A stretch of DNA of 64,000 bases, taken from NCBI RefSeq assembly GCF_000341265.1, contig NZ_ANAE01000164.1:1-64000 (forward strand), in the 5' to 3' direction. The stretch comes from Nocardiopsis prasina DSM 43845. GTDB lineage: Bacteria; Actinomycetota; Actinomycetes; Streptosporangiales; Streptosporangiaceae. Of the stretch, positions 36,900-46,362 are shown piece after piece (within the stretch, counting starts at the first letter, position 1; every line of letters begins with the position of its first letter). The notes beneath the pieces were generated by a model. It had not been told where the DNA came from. It made no database searches and saw nothing but the letters and a program-made list of their open reading frames with translations. Made by a program: the position numbers and the translations under genes.

Positions 36900-37115
36900 A
36901 TGTCTATCGAGTCCGGTCACCTCTCGGCAAGCCTCGGAGACCTTCCGGTCGAGGAATTCAGTTCGAGTGGCGAGGGTGTCGTCGGCTTCGGCTCCAACCA
37001 GCCCGGTGGTATCGAGTCGCTCGGTTCCACGCTGGCCATGATGGAGATCGGCGCCTCCGGCGGCGGCGAGTGCTGCAGCTGCTGCAGCTGCTGCCCCTGC
37101 TGCTGCTGCAGCTGA
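36900..37115 (+). CDS. Thiopeptide-type precursor peptide 1
   Basis: A 71-aa RiPP precursor. The leader has SLGDLPVEEF, close to the DLPxxxF leader element of thiomuracin/GE2270-type precursors, and ends MMEIGA, like the xEVGA end of those leaders. If cleavage is after GA, the core is the 19-residue SGGGECCSCCSCCPCCCCS with ten Cys and four Ser. Cys would become thiazoles and Ser dehydroalanine or pyridine precursors. A strong AAAGGAG ribosome-binding site precedes ATG 36900. A near-identical precursor follows 184 nt downstream. Confidence 0.9.
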   Translation: MSIESGHLSASLGDLPVEEFSSSGEGVVGFGSNQPGGIESLGSTLAMMEIGASGGGECCSCCSCCPCCCCS

Positions 37116-37299
37116 CCCAGTGACCTGGTCGGCCGCCCCGTGCCGCGGCTGGCGGTCGGCCGGGTCGTCGGGGACCTTGGTCATGAATGCATTCAGGTGC
37201 AAACCCGCTGTAGGTGCGCTGTAAGCAGCGGCGGGGATGATGGTGCAGCACCGGGGCAGAAGGGCCTCGGTGTTCCTACGTAGAAAGGGAGGAGGTTCC

Positions 37300-37518
37300 A
37301 TGTCGATGAAGGCTGACCAGATCTCCGCTGGTCTCGGAGACCTTCCGGTCGAGGAATTCAGCACCAGCAGTGAGGGTGTTCTCGGCTTCGGTTCGGACCA
37401 GCCCGGTGGTATCGAGTCGCTCGGTTCCACGCTGGCCATGATGGAGATCGGCGCGTCTGGCAGTGGCGGCGGCTGCTGCAGCTGCTGTAGCTGCTGCCCC
37501 TGCTGCTGCTGCAGCTGA
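37300..37518 (+). CDS. Thiopeptide-type precursor peptide 2
   Basis: A 72-aa paralogue of precursor 1, with strong site GGGAGGAGG before ATG 37300. The leader (GLGDLPVEEFSTSSEG ... LAMMEIGA) is nearly identical over its central part. The predicted 20-residue core has SGSGGG in place of SGGGE, then the same CCSCCSCCPCCCCS. It thus has the same ten Cys, one extra Ser and one residue more before the first Cys. The duplication extends to the DNA level, so the pair is recent. The modification genes start 79 nt later. Confidence 0.9.
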   Translation: MSMKADQISAGLGDLPVEEFSTSSEGVLGFGSDQPGGIESLGSTLAMMEIGASGSGGGCCSCCSCCPCCCCS

Positions 37519-37597
37519 TCCGGCGGGGCGGTCCCGGTGCGGGCTTCCGTGCCGGGGTCGTCCCCTCGCAACAGTGAGAGAGAAGAGAAGGGCGCGG

Positions 37598-39406
37598 ATG
37601 CGACCGAAACTCCGGCCAGATGTCTACTACGTCCCGACCGCCGACGGGGCCTTCATCATCGACAGCGCACGGTCAGTGACACTGCGTGGTGGAGCGATCT
37701 ATCAGTGGGTGGAACTGCTCGCGCCGAGCCTGGACGGTTCCGTGCCGCTCGAGGACCTGACCTCTGGGTTGTCGCCCGCCCACCAGAAGATGGCCCTCGA
37801 CCTGGTGGGGCTGCTCGAACGCAACGGATTCGTCCGCGACGTCAGCGACGACCTGCCGCACACGCTGACCGAGACGGAGCTCAAGCGCTACCAGGCGGAG
37901 ATCGCCTACGTCGACTTCCGGTGCGACTCCGGCCCGGCGCGGTTCCAGACCTGGCGCGGCACCCGCATGGTCGTCGTGGGCAACGCCCCGCTCGCCGACT
38001 CCGCCGCGCGCGCCGCCTGGCACCTGGGCTGTAGCCGTGTGGAGGTCGTCGACCCCTCCGACGACGCCGACGCCCGCGCCGCGCGCGCCGCCGACCTCGC
38101 CGCGCTGCGGGAGGAGGACCCCGCCCTCGAACTCGTCGAGACCCCGGCCGCCGACCTCGCCGCGAGCGTGTCCGCCGCCGACTTCGTGGTCGTGCTGACC
38201 GAGGACCCGGCGCTCATCGACACCGTGGCGGAGGCCTGCACGGCTCCTCTCCTGCCGGTCCTGGTGACCCGTGACTCGGCGTGGGTGGGACCGATCCCGG
38301 GCGGTGCGGCCGGTTGGGCCGACGCCAAGGCGCGCCTGACCGACACCGGCACCCTCCCCGCCGGACCCTCGACCTGGTTGCGCGGACCCGCCGTGGGCGT
38401 GCCCGCCAACACCGCGCTGTTCGCGGCCTTCCGCGCCGTGACGGGCGCCTACCCCGCGCCGGTCTCCGGTGAGGTGGAGCGCATCGACCTGGAGACCCTG
38501 GAGTCCCAGACCGGGCGCGTGCTGCCGGTGGGCGCGGCACCGGCTCCCGCCAGCGAGGACCCGCGGGCGACGATCGACAGCGAGGCGTTCTCCCACGCCG
38601 CCGCCGAACTGTTCGACCCGCTCACCGGCCCGCTCCTCGAGATCGAGGAGCACCCGGAGCAGCTGCCGCTGCGCGTCGCCGTGGCCCGCCTGGTGAAGGG
38701 CGGCCAGACCACCGACGTCCTCGGTGTGGCCGACGCCTTCGTGGAGGCCCGGCACGGCGCCACCCTGGCCGCCCTCGGCCGCCTGGCCGCCGCCCATCCG
38801 GCGAGCGGACCGGCCCGGGACCTCGTCAGCGGTGAGACCGGTCCCGTGGTCAAGCCGGTGGACATCACCGACGCCCACGTCCCCGGTATCGGAGCCGCGC
38901 TCGACCGTGAGTCCGCGCTCTCCCAGGCGGTGCTGGACTACGCCGCGGAGCGGGCCGTGCCCGTCCCCGAACGGGCTCCGCTGATCGGCCGGGACGACCT
39001 CCCCGAACCCGTCGGCGAGCAGCTGCGCCGACTGGAACTGCTCGCGCAGTCGGGGGTCCGCCTCTTCCAGCTGGACGCCGAGCTGCCGACGGTCCTGGCC
39101 GCCTCCGACGCCGGGGCGTTGACGCGCGCCTCCGGCCCGGACCTGGCCTCCGCCGCCTCGCTGGCCGTCATCCGCGCCACGACTGCCGTGCAGTGCGGTG
39201 AGAACCCCGTCACGACGCCGCCACGACCGGAACGCGTGCCCGAACCCGAGGGTTCGGCGGCCCCGCTGACCGGACACCTGCTGACGTCCGAGGGCGCGGT
39301 CAAGCTGTTGGCCGCGCGCGGGCACCGGCTCGGGGTCGTGGAACTGGACGGCGAGCCCGCTCTGCGGACGGCGACGCCGCACCTGGTCAGGGTGGTGGAG
39401 CTGTGA
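37598..39406 (+). CDS. Ocin-ThiF-like / TOMM leader-peptide-binding protein
   Basis: A 602-aa protein expected to bind the precursor leader and deliver it to the YcaO enzyme. Residues 1-90 look like a winged-helix RiPP recognition element (VYYVPTADGAFIIDSARS ... LVGLLERNGFVRD). Residues about 120-250 form an E1/ThiF-like Rossmann domain (MVVVGNAPLADSAARAAWHLG) without a clear ATP site. The C-terminal half is poorly conserved. The start is ATG 37598. It corresponds in position and kind to the H-type protein of thiopeptide clusters. Its stop overlaps the next gene (GTGA). Confidence 0.85.
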   Translation: MRPKLRPDVYYVPTADGAFIIDSARSVTLRGGAIYQWVELLAPSLDGSVPLEDLTSGLSPAHQKMALDLVGLLERNGFVRDVSDDLPHTLTETELKRYQAEIAYVDFRCDSGPARFQTWRGTRMVVVGNAPLADSAARAAWHLGCSRVEVVDPSDDADARAARAADLAALREEDPALELVETPAADLAASVSAADFVVVLTEDPALIDTVAEACTAPLLPVLVTRDSAWVGPIPGGAAGWADAKARLTDTGTLPAGPSTWLRGPAVGVPANTALFAAFRAVTGAYPAPVSGEVERIDLETLESQTGRVLPVGAAPAPASEDPRATIDSEAFSHAAAELFDPLTGPLLEIEEHPEQLPLRVAVARLVKGGQTTDVLGVADAFVEARHGATLAALGRLAAAHPASGPARDLVSGETGPVVKPVDITDAHVPGIGAALDRESALSQAVLDYAAERAVPVPERAPLIGRDDLPEPVGEQLRRLELLAQSGVRLFQLDAELPTVLAASDAGALTRASGPDLASAASLAVIRATTAVQCGENPVTTPPRPERVPEPEGSAAPLTGHLLTSEGAVKLLAARGHRLGVVELDGEPALRTATPHLVRVVEL

Positions 39407-41280
39407 CCGAGTCGTTGACGGCCGCCCCCACCGTGGTGGGAACCGGTGTCCTGGCCGAGGCCCTCAGGGCCGTGGTCCCGCCGGAGTACACGGTGGTGGT
39501 CGGTGAGGACGGTGTCCTGCCGGAGATCCCCGCCGGGAGCGGGCCGGTGCTGCCGGTGCTCGCGCGCCGGGACCGGCTCTACGTCGGGCCGGTGGTGCGT
39601 GAGGACCGCCCCGGGTGCCCCGAGTGCCTGGAGTCGCGTCTGCTGTTGGCCCGGGAGTTCCCGGAGCCGATGGCCGAGATCGACCGCCGCGATCCGGAGC
39701 GGCTCCGAAGGTGGGCGCCGCCCGCGCTGACCCACCTGCACGCGGAGTTCGCGGCCGAGGTCGCTGGCAGGCTGGTCGAGCTGGACCGGGACCAGGACAC
39801 CGCCGAGCGGCGGTCGGTCATGGTCGTCCGGCTGATCGGCCTCGGTGTGCGCCGCGCGGTGCTCCTGCCCGACCCGCTGTGCGCCGTGTGCGGTGCGCTG
39901 CCCGAGGACAGCCCCGAGGACACGGAGACACTCGTTCCGAGCACCTCGCTGTCCCACAAGCCGGGTTCGATGCGGACCAAGTCCCTCGTGGACGACGAGT
40001 CCTTCCTTCCCACCTATGTGGACCGGGACGTCGGCCTCGTACGCACCCTCTTCAAGTACGGCGGCGGCGTGTTCCCGAACATGACCGCGCCGCTGGGTCT
40101 GCGGAACTCGACCGACATCGAGCAGGGCATCGGCCGTACCCCCTCCTACCGGGAGTCGGGAACCGCGGCCGTGGCCGAGGCGGTCGAGCGCTGGGGCGGG
40201 ATGAGCCCGTCGGGACACCGCAGTGTGGTCACGGGTGCCTACAAGGACCTCCCCGAGGCCCTCGACCTGCGACGGCTCGGCCTGCACGACGAGCACCGCT
40301 ACGACGAGGAGGGCTTCCCGTGCCAGCGGTGGACCGAGGAGTCGGAGCTGGACTGGGTCTGGGGCAGGTCCCTCACCCATGACAGGCCGGTCCTCGTGCC
40401 GGAGACCTACGCCTACTACCGCACCCGGCTGGTGCGCCCGGACCGTCCCCGGTTCCTGTACGAGGTGTCCAACGGCTGCGCCGTCGGCGGTTCCATGCCG
40501 GAGACGATCCTGCACGGGCTGATGGAGGTCATCGAGCGCGACGCGTTCCTGATGACCTGGTACTCGCGCCGCACCCCGGCCGAGATCGACCTCAGCACGG
40601 CCAAGGGAACCACCGTGCCGCTCCTGCTTGAGCGCATCGAGCGGCTGACCGGGTACACGGCGCACGCCTGGGACACCACCACCGAGCACGGCATCCCCAG
40701 CGTGTGGGTGGGCGTCGTCGACGAGCAGGAGCGCGACGGTTACGCCCGCTTCCTGTGCGCGGCGGCCTCGCACTTCGACATGGAGGACGCGGTGGCGGCC
40801 GGGCTCCTGGAGCTGGCCCCGATCATCGCCCAGCACCAGGACGAGCCCGACGACGTGCAGGACCTCGCCCGGCGTATGGTCGACGACCCCGACCTGTGCA
40901 CCTCGATGCTGCACCACAGCCAGCTCAACGGCAGGCCGGAGGCCCAGGACCGGTTGGCGTTCCTGTTCGACGGGCCCAAGCGGGAGATGGCCGAGCCCGA
41001 CCCGAGGCTGCACACCGACGGGCCCACCGACCTGGAGGCGCTGCTCAACGACACCGTCGAGCGTCTGCGGCAGCACGGCCTGGAGGTGCTGGTGGTGGAC
41101 CAGACCACTCCCGAGCACCGGGCGGGCGGTCTGTTCTGCGTGAAGGTGATCGTTCCGGGGATGCTGCCGATGACCTTCGGCAACAGGTTCCGCCGTGTGC
41201 GCGGACTCGACCGGGTGTTCGCGGCGGCGGCGAAGGAGGGCTTCGACGACGTGAACCCCGACCCGCACCCGTTCCCATGA
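39403..41280 (+). CDS. YcaO-domain cyclodehydratase (azoline-forming)
   Basis: A 625-aa enzyme that, using ATP, converts Cys residues of the precursor to thiazolines. The N-terminal 200 residues carry an E1-like module with two Cys pairs, C72/C75 and C160/C163, probably binding zinc. The YcaO domain follows: ESGTAAVAEAVERWGG and NGCAVGGSMPETILHGLMEV hold the ATP/Mg-binding Glu residues. The C-terminus DPHPFP gives the PxPxP motif of cyclodehydratase YcaOs. The start is GTG 39403, overlapping the previous stop by 4 nt. Confidence 0.93.
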   Translation: MTESLTAAPTVVGTGVLAEALRAVVPPEYTVVVGEDGVLPEIPAGSGPVLPVLARRDRLYVGPVVREDRPGCPECLESRLLLAREFPEPMAEIDRRDPERLRRWAPPALTHLHAEFAAEVAGRLVELDRDQDTAERRSVMVVRLIGLGVRRAVLLPDPLCAVCGALPEDSPEDTETLVPSTSLSHKPGSMRTKSLVDDESFLPTYVDRDVGLVRTLFKYGGGVFPNMTAPLGLRNSTDIEQGIGRTPSYRESGTAAVAEAVERWGGMSPSGHRSVVTGAYKDLPEALDLRRLGLHDEHRYDEEGFPCQRWTEESELDWVWGRSLTHDRPVLVPETYAYYRTRLVRPDRPRFLYEVSNGCAVGGSMPETILHGLMEVIERDAFLMTWYSRRTPAEIDLSTAKGTTVPLLLERIERLTGYTAHAWDTTTEHGIPSVWVGVVDEQERDGYARFLCAAASHFDMEDAVAAGLLELAPIIAQHQDEPDDVQDLARRMVDDPDLCTSMLHHSQLNGRPEAQDRLAFLFDGPKREMAEPDPRLHTDGPTDLEALLNDTVERLRQHGLEVLVVDQTTPEHRAGGLFCVKVIVPGMLPMTFGNRFRRVRGLDRVFAAAAKEGFDDVNPDPHPFP

Positions 41281-42935
41281 CGGACACGCACCCGAACACG
41301 ACGGCGGTACCCGTGACCGACGACGATGACGCGACCCTGGTGCGGGAGTACCTGTACGACGTGCACTACCGGTGGCAGGCGATCCACGCGGAGGGGCAGG
41401 GCGGGCTCGACGACCCCGCCCGCCCCCCGCTGTTCACCCTCCCCGCCGAGCCACGGCGCAGGTTCCCGCTTCCCACCGGGCCGCGGCACCGGATCGGTCC
41501 GCTCGGGGCCGCGCTCCGGGACGAGCACACGCGTCCCGGAGCCGGCCCCGGCGGGTCCGGCCCCGACCACGGTTCGGACCTGGAACGACTGGGCGAGCTG
41601 CTGTTCTACGGCTACGGCTTCTCCCGCATGGACATCGGCCCGCAGGTGGAGTGGCCGTGGCACCGCACGGTGGCCTCGGCGCGCTGCTTCTATCCGGTCG
41701 AACTGTCGGTGTGGTCGGACGCCGCGCCGGGCGGCGTCCACCGCTACGACCCGGCCCACCACGAACTCTCCGAGCTGCGCGACGACGTCGGCCTGTCCGA
41801 CCTGGCCGCCGCCGCAGCCGCGGAACTCGACGGCGCCCGGACCGTGCTGATCGTCACGGCCCGCCTGGGCAAGACCGCCTTCCGGTACCGGAACTACGCC
41901 TACCGGCTGGTCACCCAGGAGGCGGGGCTCGTCCTCGGCAACCTCCAGGTGGTGGCCTCGGCCCTGGGCCTGGGCGGGCACGCGCGGCTCCGGTTCCTCG
42001 ACGAGGCCGTCGCCCGGCTGCTCGCGCTGCCGGACGACGACTCGGAGTCGGTCTTGGCGCTCCTGCCCCTGTGGGACGGCGCGCAGGCTCCGACCGCACC
42101 CGGTCATCGGACGGCCGCTCCGGTGCCGCCGAGACGGACCGTGGTCCCGGTGGCGGGCGGCAACGGCATCGAACCGGCGCTCAGCTACCGGACCCTCGCC
42201 GTGGAACGGGCCTCGCGACTGCACGATCCGGCGGAGCTGGAGCCGGTGAAGGCGCCCGCCAGCACCCCGCTGGTCGGAGCGGGAGCCGCGGTGCCGGGGT
42301 CGGCCCCCGACCTGCCGCTGGCACCGCTGCGGCGGGAGAGCGGCACGGACACGGGGACGGCGGTGGTCCGCCGCGACTCCGGGCCGGACGTGTTCCTGCC
42401 CACCGCGAAGCCGGTGCCGTTGGGGGTCGTGGCCGACCTCCTGCTCGACGCGGTCCGACCGACCGCCGACGACCTCTGGCACGAGACGGCCCCGCCCGAG
42501 GTGGGGGTGCACGTGATCGCCGGTGCGGTCACCGCCCTGCCGCAGGGCCACTACCGGCTCGTGGACGGCGCGCTGCGCACCGTAAGCCACGGAGACCTGC
42601 GTCCCCCCTTCCAAGCCATGGACGTGTGGCGGACGGAGATCAACGCGCGGACCGCGCCGCTGATGGTGGCCGTCACCGCCGACACCGAGCGCCTGCTCGA
42701 ACACCACCCGAGGCGTGCCTTCCGCGCGACCCAGCTGCTCACCGGAGTGGTGGCGCAGCGGGTCTCCCTGGCCGCGGCCGCGCATGGTCTGTCCGCCCGG
42801 GTGACCAACAGCTACGACGCCGACGAGTGCGCCCGCCTGCTGGGCCTCGACGGCGAACGGGAGATTCCGGTGTTTCTTCTGGTACTGGGCGAGCCCAACG
42901 CGCCCTGGCACCTGGGGACGAGGGTGCGGCCTTGA
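41277..42935 (+). CDS. SagB/nitroreductase-like protein with two domains
   Basis: A 552-aa protein with two nitroreductase-like halves, likely FMN-dependent azoline dehydrogenase. The first half (ELLFYGYGFSRMDIGPQ, ASARCFYPVELSVW, GVHRYDPAHHELSEL) is clearly SagB-type; the second (RTAPLMVAVTADTERLLE ... TQLLTGVVAQRVSLAAAAHG) also has the family's C-terminal helix pattern. At the position of the Lys-Tyr pair reported for Bacillus TOMM dehydrogenases it appears to have RYRNYAYR, i.e. Asn-Tyr; an alignment is needed. ATG 41277 overlaps the YcaO stop by 4 nt. Confidence 0.82.
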   Translation: MTDTHPNTTAVPVTDDDDATLVREYLYDVHYRWQAIHAEGQGGLDDPARPPLFTLPAEPRRRFPLPTGPRHRIGPLGAALRDEHTRPGAGPGGSGPDHGSDLERLGELLFYGYGFSRMDIGPQVEWPWHRTVASARCFYPVELSVWSDAAPGGVHRYDPAHHELSELRDDVGLSDLAAAAAAELDGARTVLIVTARLGKTAFRYRNYAYRLVTQEAGLVLGNLQVVASALGLGGHARLRFLDEAVARLLALPDDDSESVLALLPLWDGAQAPTAPGHRTAAPVPPRRTVVPVAGGNGIEPALSYRTLAVERASRLHDPAELEPVKAPASTPLVGAGAAVPGSAPDLPLAPLRRESGTDTGTAVVRRDSGPDVFLPTAKPVPLGVVADLLLDAVRPTADDLWHETAPPEVGVHVIAGAVTALPQGHYRLVDGALRTVSHGDLRPPFQAMDVWRTEINARTAPLMVAVTADTERLLEHHPRRAFRATQLLTGVVAQRVSLAAAAHGLSARVTNSYDADECARLLGLDGEREIPVFLLVLGEPNAPWHLGTRVRP

Positions 42936-45442
42936 TCGTTGCACGCGTAGCGGGGCTGCCCAGCGCCAGCGCGCGGGTCGGCGAACTGCCCGACACCGCC
43001 CGCCGCCTCGGTGAACTCGACGCCCTCCGGGGCGACCTGACCCGCAGGGGCGAGGAGCTGGCGGACCTGATCCACGCGGCGGTGGGCGGCTGCGAGGACC
43101 GCGCCGTACGCCGCGCGCTGCTGGCCTGCCGCCGGGCCGTCCACAACGGCCGGGCGCCCAAGGCGTTGTCGGAGGCGGCCACGGCCCGGTTGTCCGGACC
43201 GGCGCGCGAACTCCACGCGCGGTTGGTCTCCGACCACGAGGCGCTGGACCGGGGGTGGGAGGAGGCCCGCGAGGCCTACCGCGCCGAGACGTCGGAGGCC
43301 GAACAGCGGCTGGCCGACCTCGTCCGGGACGAGAACTTCCGGCGTGCCCTGGCGATGGCCAGCGACGCCCTGTACCCCGACGTCGAGGCCTGGCTCTCCG
43401 GCCCGGCGAGTGCCCCCGAACACCTCAACACCCGCCGACGGGTGGTCAACTACGTCCTGCGGACCGCGCTGAAGACCAGCCCCTTCTCCACCCTGACCAC
43501 CGCCGGACCGCTGCCCGACGGCGACGGTGCCGGACCGGAGGGCGGGGCCGCGGAGACCGTCCAGGTCCAGGAGCCGGACCGGCTCTCCCGGCACCTGGAA
43601 CTCAACGCCGAGGTCGAGTTCCAGCTGGAGCGGCTGCTGGTCACCGGGCGCGGGCCGCTGTTCCTGCGGACCAATCCGACCCTGACCGTCCTGGGCGAGC
43701 GCGCCATGGTCGTGCACGCTGACGGGCGCTGCGTGGGTGTGCCCGCCCGCCCATGGCTGCTCGCGCTCGCCCGGCGGGCCGAGGACGGCGCCTCCCCGGC
43801 CGACCTCGCCGGGTTCCTCACCACCGAGTTCGGCGCGGCCGCAGCCGAGGCCGAGTCGATGCTCGGCCAACTGGTCAAGGCCGGTCTCCTCCAGAGCGAC
43901 CTCGGCGTGCCCGACCAGGCCCGGGACCGTCTGACCGACGTGGCCGACCGCCTCGGCCTGCCGGAGGCCTCCCCGGTGAGACGGGTCGGCGAAGCCGCGG
44001 GCGAGGTCGAGGCCGCCGACACGCCGGCTGACCGGTGGCTCTCCCTGGGACGTCTGCGCTCGACAGTCGGCGAGGCGCTGACCGAGGCCGGGGGCGACCC
44101 CTCCCTGATCCCGGGCAAGTACCTCTGTTACGAGGACGTGCTGCCCGGCTGGATCACCGCGCCCCGAACCCCGGACTGGTCGGCGTTCGACCGCGACCTG
44201 CACCGCGTCCGGCGCCTGGTGTCGGTGTTCGACGGGGCCCTGCCCGGCCGCCTGGCCATCGCGGAGCTGCTCGGACGCCGCTTCGGGACCACCGCCCGTG
44301 TGGGCCTGATGGAAGCCTGGCTGGCCTGGAACGAGGCCGCCCCCGCGAACGCCTCGGAGGGTGCCCCCGACACGGCCGTCCTCCACGCGCTGCGCGACAA
44401 CCCCTTCCACCTGGCCGACACCGGGGTGCCACGCGTCGAGGAGCTGCGCCGGTTCCAGACCGGGCTGCTCGGACTCCTCTCCCCGCCGGACGGCACTGGT
44501 CCCGCCTTCGACGCGGACGCCGGCGCCCTGGACCGGCTGCTGGACGCCGGTCCCGACTGGCTGCCCCAGGAACACCCCACCACCCTGTTCCTCCAGCCCC
44601 TGGCGGACGGGTCCCTCGCGTTCAACGCGTCCGCTCCCGGCCACGAGACCGCGGGCTCCCGGGTGCGCCGCTGGTCGGAGCCGCCCGTCCCGTACGAGGA
44701 CCGGGGCGGGGACGGGCCACTCCTGGTCGAGGTGGCGGGCCTGTTCCGCAGCTCCCTCAACCGGGTGGCGCCCCACGCCTCCCACGAGTTGGTCTGGCCC
44801 GGGTGCGTCCCCTCCCGGCCCCCGGAACGGCGGGTCCGCCCGGCGGACCTGGAGATCCGGCTGGACCCGGCCGGTGTCCCCACGCTGTGGTGGCGTCCTG
44901 CCGAACGCCCGGTGGAGCTCGTCCACCGGGGGACCATGGGCCGGTTCTGGTTCCCACCCGTGTTGCGCTTCCTCCTCGACCTGACCACCCCCATGTCCGA
45001 GGCGTGGGCGCTGGTGGGGCGGGCCCGCGCGCTGTACGTCAACCCGAAACCGTCCGAGGTGTCGGTCCTGCCGCGCCTGCGGGTCGGCGGGGTCCTCATG
45101 GAACGCCGGAGCTGGATCGTGCCCCGAGCGGAGCTGGACCTCGGCGAGGGGGACGACTTCGAGCGGTTCACCCGTGTGCGCCGCCGGGTCCGGGACCTGG
45201 GGCTGCCCGACGTCGTCTTCGCGCGGGCCGCCGACGTCGTCGACACCACCGAACGGGTCATGGAGAAGGCCAAGGACCGCAAGCCGCGCCCCCTGGACCT
45301 GTGCTCCTGGTGGGGGGTCGAGGAGCTGGCCCGGCTGTCCAAGGGGCGGGACCTGCTGCTGTTCCAGGAGGCCGCGCCGGACGTGTTCGGCTCCGGCCGG
45401 GTCGTGGAGTACGCCGTCGAACTACCGGGGGAGCGCCGATGA
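42932..45442 (+). CDS. LanB-type dehydratase, tRNA-Glu-dependent glutamylation domain
   Basis: An 836-aa protein of the lantibiotic dehydratase N-terminal family. In split LanB systems of thiopeptides this protein transfers Glu from glutamyl-tRNA to Ser/Thr of the precursor. Typical features are the block NYVLRTALKTSPFSTLT near residue 180 and the late segment FWFPPVLRFLLDLTTPMSEA. There is no C-terminal elimination domain; that role goes to the next gene. The start TTG 42932 overlaps the previous stop (TTGA); the reading frame is open far upstream, so the start rests on the overlap pattern. Confidence 0.88.
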   Translation: MIVARVAGLPSASARVGELPDTARRLGELDALRGDLTRRGEELADLIHAAVGGCEDRAVRRALLACRRAVHNGRAPKALSEAATARLSGPARELHARLVSDHEALDRGWEEAREAYRAETSEAEQRLADLVRDENFRRALAMASDALYPDVEAWLSGPASAPEHLNTRRRVVNYVLRTALKTSPFSTLTTAGPLPDGDGAGPEGGAAETVQVQEPDRLSRHLELNAEVEFQLERLLVTGRGPLFLRTNPTLTVLGERAMVVHADGRCVGVPARPWLLALARRAEDGASPADLAGFLTTEFGAAAAEAESMLGQLVKAGLLQSDLGVPDQARDRLTDVADRLGLPEASPVRRVGEAAGEVEAADTPADRWLSLGRLRSTVGEALTEAGGDPSLIPGKYLCYEDVLPGWITAPRTPDWSAFDRDLHRVRRLVSVFDGALPGRLAIAELLGRRFGTTARVGLMEAWLAWNEAAPANASEGAPDTAVLHALRDNPFHLADTGVPRVEELRRFQTGLLGLLSPPDGTGPAFDADAGALDRLLDAGPDWLPQEHPTTLFLQPLADGSLAFNASAPGHETAGSRVRRWSEPPVPYEDRGGDGPLLVEVAGLFRSSLNRVAPHASHELVWPGCVPSRPPERRVRPADLEIRLDPAGVPTLWWRPAERPVELVHRGTMGRFWFPPVLRFLLDLTTPMSEAWALVGRARALYVNPKPSEVSVLPRLRVGGVLMERRSWIVPRAELDLGEGDDFERFTRVRRRVRDLGLPDVVFARAADVVDTTERVMEKAKDRKPRPLDLCSWWGVEELARLSKGRDLLLFQEAAPDVFGSGRVVEYAVELPGERR

Positions 45443-46362
45443 GCTGGATCACGGCCCACTGCTACTACCACCAGGACCCGGCGGTGGTGATCACCTCCGT
45501 CGTCGCGCCGACCGTGCGGGCGCTGGGGGACAGAGCGCCGCACTGGTTCTACGTCCGCTACTGGACCGGCGGACCGCATGTCAGGTTCCGCCTGTGGGTG
45601 CCCGGCCCCGACGACCGCGAGACCGCGCGCGAGGAGGTCCGGAGCCGGTTCGAGGACCTGGTCCGACAGCGGCCCTCACGCGTCGAGGCGGATCCGGCCG
45701 ACTTCCAGCGGCTCGCCGACCTGATCGGCAACCCCGGCGACGAGGCCGGGGCCGACATCCTCCCGGACAACACCCTCACCTGGGAGTCGTACCGGCCCGA
45801 GACGGAGCTGTACGGCGGCCCCGCCGCCATGGAGCACGTCGAGGAGTTCTTCACCGCGTCCAGCCGCGACGCCCTGGCGTACGTCGGCACCCCCACCGAC
45901 CCGGTGGCCCGCGCCGTGTGGTGCATGGCCAGCGGGCTGGCGACGGTCGGCGACGCGGACTGGGTCAACCGGTTCGTGGACCACATGGTCGGCCGTTGGA
46001 TCGGTGAGCAGATCGGTGCCCAGTGGCAGCGGGTCGTCGACCAGTCCTGGCAGCGGTCCGGGGACCGCGTCCGCCATCTCGTCCGGCACGCTCTGACCGC
46101 CTCGCCCGGTGGCGGCGAGGGGGAGTGGCTCGGGGCCTGCCAGCGGCTCCAGGAGGGACTGGCGGACGTGGAGGCGCGGGGCCTGCTGGAGCCGGCCGAG
46201 GGCACCGCGCCCGACGGGCTCGCCCACCTGGACCGGGGGATGGCGACCCTGTCCGCGCTGCACATGCACAACAACCGTCTCGGGGTCCACATGGAACGGG
46301 AAGCACTGGTGATGGAACTGCTCAGGCTGGCCCTGGCCGACACCGTGTCGGTGGGGTCGTGA
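45439..46362 (+). CDS. Thiopeptide-type elimination protein (small LanB)
   Basis: A 307-aa protein of the thiopeptide-type bacteriocin biosynthesis (LanB C-terminal) family. It begins SWITAHCYYHQDPAVVIT and has the family block WFYVRYWTGGPHVRFRLW, then a C-terminal part (MHNNRLGVHMEREALVMELL). In split LanB systems such a protein removes the glutamate to give dehydroalanine. The end resembles elimination domains in keeping HNNRLG, so I favour elimination for this one and pyridine synthesis for the next. ATG 45439 overlaps the previous stop by 4 nt. Confidence 0.82.
   Translation: MSWITAHCYYHQDPAVVITSVVAPTVRALGDRAPHWFYVRYWTGGPHVRFRLWVPGPDDRETAREEVRSRFEDLVRQRPSRVEADPADFQRLADLIGNPGDEAGADILPDNTLTWESYRPETELYGGPAAMEHVEEFFTASSRDALAYVGTPTDPVARAVWCMASGLATVGDADWVNRFVDHMVGRWIGEQIGAQWQRVVDQSWQRSGDRVRHLVRHALTASPGGGEGEWLGACQRLQEGLADVEARGLLEPAEGTAPDGLAHLDRGMATLSALHMHNNRLGVHMEREALVMELLRLALADTVSVGS

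Noticed and set aside
36900-37518. Precursors as Cys-rich metallothionein-like proteins
   Set aside because: The leader/core structure, GA-S junction and adjoining YcaO/LanB genes fit RiPP precursors far better.
41372-42931. Extension of the LanB frame upstream through the SagB-like gene
   Set aside because: Overlaps a clear SagB-type protein in another frame; the 4-nt overlap start at 42932 matches the other junctions.
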